DNA of 64,000 nucleotides from Shouchella sp047238345 (GTDB lineage Bacteria > Bacillota > Bacilli > Bacillales > Bacillaceae_D): NCBI RefSeq assembly GCF_047238345.1, contig NZ_JBDFMQ010000001.1, forward strand, positions 682,001-746,000. The letters run 5' to 3'. A program made the translations under genes and the position numbers. Of the stretch, positions 43,276-51,073 are shown piece after piece. Below the pieces are notes generated by a model. It saw nothing but the letters and a program-made list of their open reading frames with translations. It was not told the DNA's origin and ran no database searches. Position 1 is the first letter of the stretch. Every line of letters starts with the position of its first letter.

Positions 43276-44679
43276 ATGTCTGTTGAATTATTAACGCCTT
43301 TTCGTAAAAAGATGCTGGTGGTCTCTATTTTATCTGCGTCTTTTTTGTTTTTGTTAAATCAATTTTTATTAATTACAGCGTTTCCACAAATTATGGACGA
43401 TTTCTCGGTTAACGCCACTCAAGTACAGTGGTTAACAACCGCTTTTTTATTGACTACAACCATTTTAATTCCTACAATGGGCTATTTTATGGGACGATTT
43501 AATGCGCGATCGTTAACGTTTGTTGCCATTTCTTTTTTTATTGCAGGAACCATTCTAGCGATTTTTGCTCAAACGTTTTCTTTGTTAATTGTAGCAAGAG
43601 TTGTGCAAGCGGTTGGAGCTGGAATGATGCTGCCACTTGTCCAAACGGTTTTACTGCTTGTCTATCCAATTGAAAAGCGAGGGTATGCCATGGGTCTGAT
43701 GACCATGGTTGTTAATGTCGCGCCTGCAATTGGTCCATCAATTGCGGGTTATATTGTTGACTTATCAAGCTGGCGCTTTTTATTTTGGCTGGTATTGCCG
43801 TTAGCAGTTTTATTACTTGTTTTAAATGTGATTTTTATGAGAAATATTACTGAGAAAGCGAACGCAACATTAAGCGTGCCATCGCTATTCTTTTCGGCAA
43901 TCGGATTTGCTGGTATCATCTTAGCTATCAGTAACTTCAGTGTCTATGGAATCAGCTTGTATGTCATTATTCCCGCCGTTATTGGGGTTATGTCGTTAAG
44001 CGTCTTTATTTGGAGTCAATTAACATCTGAGCAGCCGATGTTAAATTTACGACTATTTCGTTTAAAGTGGTTTGTCCATGGTACAGTTCTGTCTTTCTTA
44101 ATATCGGTATTGCTGTTATCAACTGAAACGCTCCTGCCACTTTTCATTCAAGATGTCCAAAATCGATCTGCTTTTATTTCAGGAATGACATTACTTCCAG
44201 GAACGTTATTGCTTTCCGTAACGTCTTTCCTCGCCGGACGATGGTTTGATCGTTATGGAGGCAAAATTTTAGGGATTATTGGCTATTCCATAATGGTTTT
44301 AACATTTGTTTGGTTTACTTTTATGGGAGCCGAGACGAGTGTGGCCACTATGATCATTTGTTTTAGCTTATTTATGGGGGCGGTAGGTATTGTTATGACA
44401 CCTGCTACAGCCATTGCTATGAATGCACTGAAGCAAAAAGATCTTCCTCATGGTACAGCCATCTTGAACACTGTTAAGCAATTTGCCGCTGCATTAGGGG
44501 TGACGGTTTTAACAACACTAGTCAGTTTAAGTGCAGCTCGACCAGAATACAGCTATGCAGAAGGGACATTAATTGGTTTATCACTAGCATTTGCAACAAT
44601 GGGTGTGCTTTCTTTCATTGCGCTATTGCTAGCAATCTTTACACGAAATCGAAGCAAGTCATCAAATACGTTCATGTAA
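43276..44679 (+). CDS. DHA2-family (EmrB/QacA type) MFS drug transporter
   Basis: 467 residues, 14 hydrophobic helices, the DHA2 length. Motif C-like and family marks: QWLTTAFLLTTTILIPTMGYFMGRFNARSLTFVAISFFIAG, RVVQAVGAGMMLPLVQTVLLLVYP, GLMTMVVNVAPAIGPSIAGYIVDLSSWRFLFWLVLPL. ATG 43276 follows GAGGCGAAAACG. A MarR regulator divergent to the operon points to induction by a toxic compound (inference). Confidence 0.9.
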   Translation: MSVELLTPFRKKMLVVSILSASFLFLLNQFLLITAFPQIMDDFSVNATQVQWLTTAFLLTTTILIPTMGYFMGRFNARSLTFVAISFFIAGTILAIFAQTFSLLIVARVVQAVGAGMMLPLVQTVLLLVYPIEKRGYAMGLMTMVVNVAPAIGPSIAGYIVDLSSWRFLFWLVLPLAVLLLVLNVIFMRNITEKANATLSVPSLFFSAIGFAGIILAISNFSVYGISLYVIIPAVIGVMSLSVFIWSQLTSEQPMLNLRLFRLKWFVHGTVLSFLISVLLLSTETLLPLFIQDVQNRSAFISGMTLLPGTLLLSVTSFLAGRWFDRYGGKILGIIGYSIMVLTFVWFTFMGAETSVATMIICFSLFMGAVGIVMTPATAIAMNALKQKDLPHGTAILNTVKQFAAALGVTVLTTLVSLSAARPEYSYAEGTLIGLSLAFATMGVLSFIALLLAIFTRNRSKSSNTFM

Positions 44680-44684
44680 TCCTG

Positions 44685-44714
44685 ACACCCTAGGTATAAA
44701 ACTAGGGTGTTTTT
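44685..44714 (+). terminator. terminator after the DHA2 MFS gene
   Basis: Perfect 9-bp stem ACACCCTAG / CTAGGGTGT followed by TTTTTAT. Confidence 0.85.
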
Positions 44715-45186
44715 ATGTAATCATACAGCTCATAACCATTTGTTCGCCAATACGACCAACACGTCTTTCTCCGGTATCAAAAAAGCCTGATTTCGTATAA
44801 AGGTTTTGAGCAGGTATGTTCTTCTTGTTAACCGCTAGAACCATTTCATTTTTATCTGGGAAGTGGGTCTGAATATAAGTAGAAACGAGATCCATTGCTT
44901 GATTCGCATAACCTTTACCTTGCTCACATTGATTAACGGTGAGAGTTGTCAGCAACATTGCCTGAGGATTGGATGAATATTCTTGGACGCGCTCTGTTTC
45001 ATGAAGTAAGAAGAAGCCTACTGGTTGATCGGTGGCATCTGTGATAACAATACGATGCTGACCTGGTTCAATCGTACGTAAATATGTATTTGGTAAAGCA
45101 GAAAATTGAATTTGCTCAGGTGGAAGTTGGAAAGCTTGTAAAGCAGCATCATACTTGGAGTGATAAGGCACTAAGTTTATTGTCAT
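44713..45186 (-). CDS. GNAT-family N-acetyltransferase
   Basis: 157 residues. The acetyl-CoA loop is CEQGKGYANQAMDLVSTYI (Q-x-x-G-x-G/A) and the C-terminal AVNKKNIPAQNLYTKSGFFDTGERR is a classic GNAT end. Substrate unknown. AAAGGGGATTGTT precedes ATG 45186; upstream in-frame codons to 45207 lack an RBS. Convergent with the MFS gene. Confidence 0.85.
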   Translation of the reverse strand: MTINLVPYHSKYDAALQAFQLPPEQIQFSALPNTYLRTIEPGQHRIVITDATDQPVGFFLLHETERVQEYSSNPQAMLLTTLTVNQCEQGKGYANQAMDLVSTYIQTHFPDKNEMVLAVNKKNIPAQNLYTKSGFFDTGERRVGRIGEQMVMSCMIT

Positions 45187-45342
45187 AACAATCCCCTTTA
45201 AGAACATTTGTTCTTATTGTAATAGAACCATTGGATTGAAGCAAGTATTTTGTATGTTGTTGGAACTAAAAAGATTTGCGCATGATTCACGTGTATAAGA
45301 ACGGCTTGTTTTATTATCCTACTATTGAGGAGGTGAGTGAAC

Positions 45343-45483
45343 ATGGGTAGAGATCGTCAAGAGAAGAAATTAAAAGAAAGTGGTCGTGTGGAGTCTGATC
45401 GAGACGTTGGTTTACGCTATAAGGGAGCAACAAAGATGTCAGGTCCTGAAGAAGCAAGAAGGTTAAATGACGGTCATAAGTAG
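45343..45483 (+). CDS. ypzI: YpzI-family small protein
   Basis: A 46-residue charged peptide (MGRDRQEKKLKESGRVESDR...LRYKGATKMSGPEEAR) with a perfect GAGGAGGTGAG before ATG 45343. The MGxDRQEKKL-xSGRVESDRD pattern is that of the Bacillus YpzI family (unknown function, possibly sporulation-associated). A weak hairpin (45492-45517) with a T-rich tail ends it. Confidence 0.7.
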   Translation: MGRDRQEKKLKESGRVESDRDVGLRYKGATKMSGPEEARRLNDGHK

Positions 45484-45491
45484 GAAAAATG

Positions 45492-45526
45492 CATGCAATC
45501 ATCAACTTGGTTGCATGTTCTTGTTT
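45492..45526 (+). terminator. probable terminator after ypzI
   Basis: CATGCAA / TTGCATG stem with TTCTTGTTT following. Confidence 0.5.
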
Positions 45527-45653
45527 AAATAGCTAGATAATCGGGTATAAATAATATTTGTTTTTAAAATATACTGTCATTTTATCCGTTTATGTGTCAC
45601 AATAGGAGTACAGCAATATTTTCGGCTGAATCATTGTAGGGAGGTCCCGAACA

Positions 45654-45836
45654 TTGTATAAAATTATACGAATGTTGAACGGGGCAACAGAGACCCTTAA
45701 AGACACGAACAGCCAACTAGATAAGGTATTTATTGATCCTGTTGCCGCGCAATCATTGGCAAGCAAACTGAACAACCATCTTTACAAAAATGCTGAACGC
45801 TGGAAAGTCACAACCATTAATGGCGTTGATTATTAA
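45654..45836 (+). CDS. 60-residue hypothetical protein
   Basis: Starts at TTG 45654 with GGGAGG ten bases upstream. The soluble peptide begins MYKIIRMLNGATETLKDTNSQ and includes KVFIDPVAAQSLASKLNNHLYKNAERWKV. It is followed at once by a good terminator, supporting a real gene. No family recognised. Confidence 0.55.
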   Translation: MYKIIRMLNGATETLKDTNSQLDKVFIDPVAAQSLASKLNNHLYKNAERWKVTTINGVDY

Positions 45837-45843
45837 GATAGAG

Positions 45844-45878
45844 AAGCGATCACGAAGAGCTGTGGTTGCTTTTTTTTG
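45844..45878 (+). terminator. terminator after the 60-residue gene
   Basis: AAGCGATCAC / GTGGTTGCTT imperfect stem followed by eight T residues. Confidence 0.75.
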
Positions 45879-45908
45879 TGCGTAAATAGAAGAAAGGTGA
45901 TGTTTTGA

Positions 45909-46020
45909 ACTTGAGCGTTCGGGAGTTATTGTAGAAAAGGGCATGAAATTTACCAACAGATTGGAGATCATAAACATCCATATGATGATCCGGCTTTCAT
46001 TCAATCGAAGTTTAAACAAA
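45909..46020 (+). other. possible decayed small gene in shifting frames
   Basis: AAAGGTG precedes TTG 45918, which reads nine codons then stops. A protein-like segment, HEIYQQIGDHKHPYDDPAFIQ, appears in another frame and ends at TAG within the next terminator. Reading them as one gene needs two frameshifts. Unrecognised and uncertain; positions approximate. Confidence 0.25.
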
Positions 46021-46022
46021 AC

Positions 46023-46049
46023 AAAAGCTAGCCAAGGCGGCTAGCTTTT
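46023..46049. terminator. terminator of the LysM/3D gene
   Basis: Perfect 11-bp stem AAAAGCTAGCC / GGCTAGCTTTT, T-rich on the minus strand. Confidence 0.8.
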
Positions 46050-46057
46050 CATGTTAC

Positions 46058-46906
46058 TTATTCATATACGTGGATCGTTAGGTTTTGACGACCGAAGTTA
46101 AGAGCATCTTGTTGTTCAGGCATGAATAGGTCAATTTTGTTACCTGTGATTGCGCCACCGATGTCTCCAGCAATTGCTTCGCCGTAACCTTCAACGTATA
46201 CAGTGCTTCCTAGAGGGATTACGCTAGGGTCAACTGCAATTACTTTTTGATTTGGGTTCTCTCTCAAGTCAATGCCTGTATAAGTTACACCTGAGCATCC
46301 TTCACAAAAAGCTGTGTACGCTGTCGCTTCTACGTTCATTGTTGTTGCACCTTCAGATTGTGTAGGCTCTGAGCTACTAGACTCTGTTGACTCGCTTGAG
46401 CTAGAAGGTTGGCTCGCTTCTGAGCTGCTAGACTCTGTTGACTCGCTTGAGCTAGAAGGTTGGCTCGCTTCTGAGCTGCTAGACTCTGTTGACTCGCTTG
46501 AGCTAGAAGGTTGGCTCGCTTCTGAACTAGTAGACTCTGTTGACTCATTAGAGCTAGAAGATGGGCTTGCCTCTGAACTACCAGATTCGTTTGATGAACT
46601 TGTAGATTCAGTAGATTCGTTTGAGCTTTGGTTATTTGAAGACTCTTGAGGTGCTGAGTCGTTAGATTGAATTTCACCTTTCACTTGACCTTGTTCGCCT
46701 TCACCAGGCATTGTTAACTGTTGGCCAATGAAAATTAAATTCTTATCATAAATCTCTGGGTTTAATTCAACGATATTTTGAACTTCTGTCTGATGTTGAT
46801 TTGCTATATCACTAAGTGTGTCTCCGCTTTTGACTTCATATGCAAATGCTGGAGTAGCAACAAGTACAGATCCTAGGACGGCTAATGATGAAACTAATTT
46901 TTTCAT
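46058..46906 (-). CDS. yocH: secreted LysM / 3D-domain cell-wall protein (YocH-like)
   Basis: 282 residues: signal peptide ending ATPAFA (cleavage near residue 22), one LysM domain (YEVKSGDTLSDIANQHQTEVQNIVELNPEI...FIGQQLTMP), a Ser/Glu-rich linker (residues ~80-185) of 17-residue repeats, and a C-terminal 3D domain (AYTAFCEGCSGVTYTGIDL, VIAVDPSVIPLGSTVYVEGYG, AGDIGGAITGNKIDLFM) with the three conserved Asp. Such proteins cut peptidoglycan glycan strands. GGGGAG precedes ATG. A WalR box lies ~280 bases upstream, so WalKR control is expected as for B. subtilis yocH. Confidence 0.9.
   Translation of the reverse strand: MKKLVSSLAVLGSVLVATPAFAYEVKSGDTLSDIANQHQTEVQNIVELNPEIYDKNLIFIGQQLTMPGEGEQGQVKGEIQSNDSAPQESSNNQSSNESTESTSSSNESGSSEASPSSSSNESTESTSSEASQPSSSSESTESSSSEASQPSSSSESTESSSSEASQPSSSSESTESSSSEPTQSEGATTMNVEATAYTAFCEGCSGVTYTGIDLRENPNQKVIAVDPSVIPLGSTVYVEGYGEAIAGDIGGAITGNKIDLFMPEQQDALNFGRQNLTIHVYE
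46371..46574 (-). repeat. 51-bp tandem repeat in the Ser-rich linker
   Basis: Four copies of a 51-bp unit (46371-46421, 46422-46472, 46473-46523, 46524-46574). The first three are almost identical; the last is diverged. Each encodes a 17-residue unit of the form EASQPSSSSESTESSSS. Frame is kept, so copy-number change would alter linker length. Confidence 0.9.
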
Positions 46907-47012
46907 ACTGTAAAACTCCCCTTATAATTTAGTATTCATCCCCCATAAAATGGAACTATGAAAATGTGTAAGATGAGTCGTTCTTGGTTTGAATTCCATT
47001 TTTGTGCGGGAT

Positions 47013-47051
47013 GTCTCTCGCAAGTCCAAACTATACAGAACAAAGAGAGAC
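47013..47051 (-). promoter_or_regulatory. leader hairpin of the LysM/3D gene
   Basis: GTCTCTC / GAGAGAC (47013-47019 / 47045-47051) can pair within the ~250-base leader between the WalR box and the gene. No match to a known riboswitch was seen. The region 46907-47265 otherwise holds no gene I can support. Confidence 0.35.
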
Positions 47052-47182
47052 CTTTCAACCCATAAACAAGGAAGTAATCAACTTGTAAAATGACTGTAAT
47101 CCGCATAGGTAAAGCGATCGATGAGTAAACTGGGGAAAATGTACTAGCGATCACTTGTTCAGCTTATTCGACAAATGGTGAT

Positions 47183-47199
47183 ATTACACGGATGTTACA
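47183..47199 (-). promoter_or_regulatory. WalR (YycF) binding box
   Basis: On the minus strand TGTAAC-ATCCG-TGTAAT matches the WalR consensus TGTWAH-N5-TGTWAH exactly, oriented toward the LysM/3D gene. Confidence 0.75.
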
Positions 47200-47265
47200 A
47201 AGAAAAAGTCTATAAAAGTGTTCATTTCGGGTATAAGAATAGGTAGGCCAGTAGTAATAAGATGG

Positions 47266-47517
47266 TTAGACTGAGGAAAAATTAGTTGATATCCATGCTA
47301 GAAGAGAGCTAATTGTTAGCACACGAATCGTTGCTAACAAGAATGCGTCTGTACGTATGTAGGTGATTACGAAATAGGTGAAAAGGATAAAAATCATCGG
47401 CACGGTGTACATGAAAACCGTAGAATCGATCGTAATCGGTATAGCAATAAGGCTAATCGTTAATAGATAGAAATAGGAAATAAAGATGGGGATCGTTAAA
47501 AGACATGCGTGAATCAC
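47266..47517 (-). CDS. 83-residue hydrophobic membrane protein
   Basis: GTG 47517 follows AAGGAGAGGAATAC, a strong RBS. The product is almost wholly hydrophobic with three helices (residues ~5-28, 33-54, 60-78) and few charges (one Arg-Thr-Asp turn near 55). No family recognised. It is upstream of the LysM/3D gene on the same strand, separated by the WalR box. Confidence 0.5.
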   Translation of the reverse strand: MIHACLLTIPIFISYFYLLTISLIAIPITIDSTVFMYTVPMIFILFTYFVITYIRTDAFLLATIRVLTISSLLAWISTNFSSV

Positions 47518-47674
47518 GTATTCCTCTCCTTGTCCAGTAGGTTCGCTATCTCTACTATTAACGTAACGTTTCGAAAATAAACATACGTTCTTCTTTTAAA
47601 TCGTGAGAACGGCTCATTAGTAGAGCACATTCGAAGTGGATTTAAATAAGAAAATCCACTATCGAGTGCATGTC

Positions 47675-48379
47675 TTACATTAAAAAGCTTTGAAATGCTA
47701 CGACGAGACCTACAACAATCAAAAGGCTTGGAAGTAAGTTCGCAATCTTAACATCAATGACATTTAAGAGGTTAAGACCAATGGCAAGAATTAAAATTCC
47801 ACCGATGCACGTGATTTCTGCAATCACAAGATCCATTAATACATCTGGAACAAACCGATCAATTTGGTTTGCTAATAGGGTGATGCTCGCTTGGTAAAGA
47901 AAAACGGGTATCGCGGCAAATAATACGCCAATTCCTAACGTTGAAGAGATAATTAATGCGGAAAAACCATCAATAGAAGACTTTGTAAACAATAAACTAT
48001 GATCTCCTCGTAATGCTGCTTCAAGCGGACCGAGAATTGCTAGTGCTCCAGTGGCAAATATAAGTGTAGAACTCACAAAAGCTTGTGCCACATTACCTTG
48101 ACTATTCTTTCCAAGTCGCTTGCCTAGCCAGCCGCCAAGTTGATTTAGCCGGTCATCAATTCGTAACCAGCCCCCAACAAGTGCACCGCTCGTTAAGCTA
48201 ATAATGATAATTAAAAAATTCTGCCCTGTAACTGCCATTTGCATGCCGATAACAATTAAGGCAAGTGATAAAGCCTGCATGACAAGCTTTCGTATATCTT
48301 CGGGTACATTCCGTATGCGTACACCGATTAATGAAGCAACAGCAATGGCTGCTGCATTAATAATTGTGCCTAATAACAT
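47675..48379 (-). CDS. DUF554 membrane protein (YdfK/YqgA family)
   Basis: 234 residues, seven helices, with the DUF554 pattern GTIINAAAIAVASLIGVRI, SLTSGALVGGWLRIDDRLNQLGGWLGKRL, FVSSTLIFATGALAILGPLEAALRGDHSLLFTKSSIDGFSALI and the repeated ALP/SALIISSTLGIGVLF. Function unknown. ATG 48379 is placed after GAGG; the frame extends to 48418. Confidence 0.88.
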   Translation of the reverse strand: MLLGTIINAAAIAVASLIGVRIRNVPEDIRKLVMQALSLALIVIGMQMAVTGQNFLIIIISLTSGALVGGWLRIDDRLNQLGGWLGKRLGKNSQGNVAQAFVSSTLIFATGALAILGPLEAALRGDHSLLFTKSSIDGFSALIISSTLGIGVLFAAIPVFLYQASITLLANQIDRFVPDVLMDLVIAEITCIGGILILAIGLNLLNVIDVKIANLLPSLLIVVGLVVAFQSFLM

Positions 48380-48482
48380 CTTACGCCTCATTCCATCCTG
48401 CATTTCACTCAGAAACAATGCTTCATTATAGCAAATTCATTTAGCATGTTAAAGTACTTCGGAATGCTAAAGAGTATTCAGT

Positions 48483-48635
48483 TTATTGCATGGGACAAAT
48501 TGGCGTCGTTCGGTTTGCAGGATAAAAACAAACAGCTGTCAGAAAGAGAATCAATATAGTGATAACGAAAAAAAGGAGAAACCATTCCCAAAAAGACATC
48601 TTATACCACTTGTCTCGCCGATATGGTTTTCTCAA
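48483..48635 (-). CDS. 50-residue membrane peptide coupled to TetR
   Basis: A short frame beginning at TTG 48635, overlapping the TetR stop in TTGA, with AAGGGA about eight bases upstream. The peptide has a very basic N-terminus (MRKPYRRDKWYKM), one hydrophobic helix (WEWFLLFFVITILILFLTAV), and a C-terminal tail with two Cys (CFYPANRTTPICPMQ). An inside N-terminus is expected. A start at ATG 48599 would give 38 residues but has a poor RBS. Not recognised. Confidence 0.55.
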   Translation of the reverse strand: MRKPYRRDKWYKMSFWEWFLLFFVITILILFLTAVCFYPANRTTPICPMQ

Positions 48636-49279
48636 GAGTGGTTCCCTTTCACATATAAAAGCAACATCTCCTTCAAGCGCTGTTGTTGGCGGTGCGGCGC
48701 TATGTCCTCTTCTAAATAGGTAATTGGTGATTTAAGCGTAATGTTGCTTCCGAACGTCCCATAACTGTTAATCGCGGTAATAATGGTTTCTTTGACTGGG
48801 ATATCGGATCGAAAGGATTTATCTCGAACACCTTCATCCACGAGATGTAATACAAGATCGGCTACCCGTTTCTGAGTATCAATATAGTCTTGAATTGTGT
48901 CTAATGGTTCTTGGGAGAACGATGCATAGCTTTCAAAGGCTTCCCTAAAAACCGCACTCTTACTTAACGTATCACTTGAATCAATCGTTAATAGATCAAA
49001 AAGCTTGATAAGTCGATCGTAAGCGGGAATGTCTTCGTAAACGATTTCAAAAAAAGATGATACGTGTTTTTCTAGGTTATGACTCGCTACAGCTACAATT
49101 AAGCGATCTTTTTTAGGGAAATAGCGGAACAGTGTGGCGATCCCAATTTCTTCTTTATCTGCTACGTCTTGCATTTGTACTTGGTCTAAACCGTGTTCTA
49201 GAAAAAGCATTTCTGCCGTTTGAATAATGGACTGGTAGCGACGTGTTTTATTATCTGAGCGTTTGGTGGATTCAGGCAT
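48632..49279 (-). CDS. TetR-family transcriptional regulator
   Basis: 215 residues: TetR helix-turn-helix IIQTAEMLFLEHGLDQVQMQDVADKEEIGIATLFRYFPKKDRLIVAV (residues ~16-62) and a ligand domain. AAAAAGGAG precedes ATG 49279. Divergent from an SDR gene; a near-perfect palindrome (49361-49385) in the SDR promoter is its likely operator. The stop codon overlaps the next start (TTGA). Confidence 0.88.
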   Translation of the reverse strand: MPESTKRSDNKTRRYQSIIQTAEMLFLEHGLDQVQMQDVADKEEIGIATLFRYFPKKDRLIVAVASHNLEKHVSSFFEIVYEDIPAYDRLIKLFDLLTIDSSDTLSKSAVFREAFESYASFSQEPLDTIQDYIDTQKRVADLVLHLVDEGVRDKSFRSDIPVKETIITAINSYGTFGSNITLKSPITYLEEDIAPHRQQQRLKEMLLLYVKGNHS

Positions 49280-49321
49280 AAAGACTCCTTTTTGACACAT
49301 GATAAATTGAGTGTATAACAG

Positions 49322-49335
49322 AAAGCGTTTGCAAG
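49322..49335. promoter_or_regulatory. cre-like site
   Basis: AGAAAGCGTTTGCA matches 12 of 14 positions of the CcpA cre consensus TGNAARCGNWWWCA and overlaps the -35 of the SDR promoter. Confidence 0.4.
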
Positions 49336-49385
49336 AAAATCATATTTCAATTATAATCATATTATGATAGTCTAACTATCATAAT
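49329..49385 (+). promoter_or_regulatory. SDR promoter with TetR operator
   Basis: TTGCAA (49329-49334) and TATAAT (49352-49357) with 17-base spacing. Directly after the -10 lies ATTATGATAGT-CTA-ACTATCATAAT (49361-49385), an 11-bp perfect inverted repeat with a 3-base centre, at the expected transcription start: ideal for repression by the divergent TetR. Confidence 0.75.
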
Positions 49386-49407
49386 TAATATTAGGAGGCT
49401 TTTTCAA

Positions 49408-50148
49408 ATGAGATTAAAAAATAAAGTTGCATTTATTACAGGTGCAGGTAGTGGAATGGGCGAAGTTGAAGCGCTTCGTTTTGCAGAAGAAGGTGCAGTT
49501 GTTATTGCAACAGACATTAATGAAGAAGCTGTTAATTCGGTTGTTTCAAAAATAAAAGAAGCTGGTGGACAAGCACAAGCTTATAAACATAACGTTGCGT
49601 CTAAAGAAGACTGGGCGGCAATCATGGGTAATGTAAAGAACCAATACGGGAAGCTAGACATTCTCGTTAACAATGCAGGAATTTCGCTTGCAACACCATT
49701 TGAAGAACAGACAGCGGATGATTGGGCACGCGTATACGGTATTAACATCAATGGTGTCATGTATGGCATGCAGGAAGCTCTTCCTTTAATGGAGGAAAAC
49801 GGAGGATCGATTGTAAACATTTCATCGATATCTGCTCTAACAGGAATGGCAGGGGCAGGGGCATACACAGCTTCAAAAGGGGCGGTACGTTCAATGACAA
49901 AAGCGGCAGCCGTTGATTATGGGAAGAAAAACATTCGCGTGAATTCTGTACACCCTGGTTACATCGTTACGCCGATGAGTGCTCCTTCCATGGAACAATA
50001 TAAAGAGTATTTCTTAACTCAAGTGGCTTTACCCAATCTGGGAAATGCAGAAGAAGTGGCAAATGCCGTGTTATTCCTAGCTTCAGATGAGGCGAGTCAT
50101 ATTACTGGAATTGAGCTGCCAGTTGATGGTGGCGTTACAGCAAAATAA
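49408..50148 (+). CDS. short-chain dehydrogenase/reductase (glucose 1-dehydrogenase-like)
   Basis: 246 residues, classical SDR: NAD(P) loop ITGAGSGMGEVEAL, NNAG (LVNNAGI), catalytic Ser (NISSIS), Tyr-Lys (AYTASKGAV) and C-terminal ITGIELPVDGG. D34-region VVIATDIN suggests NAD preference. Substrate unknown; glucose 1-dehydrogenase and 3-oxoacyl reductase annotations are common for relatives. TAGGAGG precedes ATG. Controlled by TetR from the divergent gene (inference). Confidence 0.88.
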   Translation: MRLKNKVAFITGAGSGMGEVEALRFAEEGAVVIATDINEEAVNSVVSKIKEAGGQAQAYKHNVASKEDWAAIMGNVKNQYGKLDILVNNAGISLATPFEEQTADDWARVYGININGVMYGMQEALPLMEENGGSIVNISSISALTGMAGAGAYTASKGAVRSMTKAAAVDYGKKNIRVNSVHPGYIVTPMSAPSMEQYKEYFLTQVALPNLGNAEEVANAVLFLASDEASHITGIELPVDGGVTAK

Positions 50149-50237
50149 CTGCCTTAACAAAAGCCGATGTGGTCATGTTTATTTTAGAATCAGGAGTGCC
50201 GCTAACAATGCAGGTGGACAAATTTTATAACTGAACG

Positions 50238-50277
50238 AAAAACCACTTTAGAGGTGTTTCCTTTAAAGTGGTTTTTT
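50238..50277 (+). terminator. terminator after the SDR gene
   Basis: AAAAACCACTTTA / TAAAGTGGTTTTT perfect 13-bp stem with T run. The 50149-50237 stretch before it holds only a short unsupported frame. Confidence 0.85.
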
Positions 50278-50404
50278 ATCATGAAAAGTCATAAAATGTT
50301 CAGAAAATAAGCGGGATCTTGCTATAGGTTTCATAGAGAATAATGATAGTAGGGTCTTGAACTTTATAAATCTTGATTAAATGGTAAACAAGGAGTGTCT
50401 TGTG

Positions 50405-51073
50405 ATGCGAAATAAATGGTTAGTAGTAGGTACGTTAGCCATTGTTATTGTTCTAACAGTGGTCGTTTTGATAAGCAATTCATCAAATGTTGACGAGGAT
50501 GTGGCGATTGAATATGATGCGCCTCCTAATATAGAAGGTCAGCCTACTTTAGGAAATGCGGAAGCACCTGTTAAGGTTGTCGCTTTTGGAGATTACAAAT
50601 GTCCATCATGTAAGGCTTGGGACGAAACGGTTTTTCCCGAACTAAAAGAAACCTATATTGATGAGGGAATCGTGGAATTTGTTCACGTTAATACTCCCTT
50701 TCATGGTGAAGAGTCAATGTTAGCTGCACAAGCAAGTGAGTCGATTTGGAGTCAGAATCAAGAGGCTTTCTGGACATTCCATGAGGAGATTTATCAAAAC
50801 CAGCCTGAAACACAGCAGCACGATGAGCAATGGGTAACGGAAGAGACACTTCTAGAAATTGCTTCTTCAATAGATGAGAACATTGATTTAGAAAATCTAG
50901 AGCAAGACTTACAGCAGCAGGCATTTCAAGAAGAAATTGGTGAAGATCTTGATTTAGTCGAACAGTTCGAGGTTGCACAAACACCGACCATTATGGTAAA
51001 TCAGTATAAACTAACGAATCCTTTTGATTATGAACAAATGGTTGCACTAATTGAACAGGAGAACGGCGAATGA
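50405..51073 (+). CDS. bdbD: thiol-disulfide oxidoreductase BdbD (DsbA-like)
   Basis: 222 residues: an N-terminal membrane anchor (WLVVGTLAIVIVLTVVVLI) and a DsbA-fold domain with the redox CPSC (FGDYKCPSCKAWDETVFPEL), a helical insert, and the cis-Pro VAQTPTIMVNQY. It oxidises cysteines of exported proteins. The domain is rich in Glu/Gln, suited to an alkaline exterior (inference). ATG 50405 is nine bases after AAGGAG. It overlaps bdbC by 4 bases (ATGA). Confidence 0.92.
   Translation: MRNKWLVVGTLAIVIVLTVVVLISNSSNVDEDVAIEYDAPPNIEGQPTLGNAEAPVKVVAFGDYKCPSCKAWDETVFPELKETYIDEGIVEFVHVNTPFHGEESMLAAQASESIWSQNQEAFWTFHEEIYQNQPETQQHDEQWVTEETLLEIASSIDENIDLENLEQDLQQQAFQEEIGEDLDLVEQFEVAQTPTIMVNQYKLTNPFDYEQMVALIEQENGE

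Noticed and set aside
46314..46677. Long repetitive frames on both strands in the LysM gene
   Set aside because: By-products of the 51-bp repeat; the LysM/3D frame with signal peptide and domains is the real one.
46907..47180. ydaO/c-di-AMP riboswitch before the LysM/3D gene
   Set aside because: Searched for because such riboswitches precede wall hydrolases, but the conserved core elements were not found.
47635..47660. AGTGGATTT / AAATCCACT hairpin after the DUF554 gene as a terminator
   Set aside because: No T run on either strand, so left out of the feature list.
48486..48719. 77-codon plus-strand frame near the TetR gene
   Set aside because: Antisense to the TetR end and the coupled membrane peptide; no RBS.
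50161..50235. Protein-like stretch VPLTMQVDKFYN after the SDR stop
   Set aside because: Too short, no own RBS or start; at most a scrap of a lost gene.
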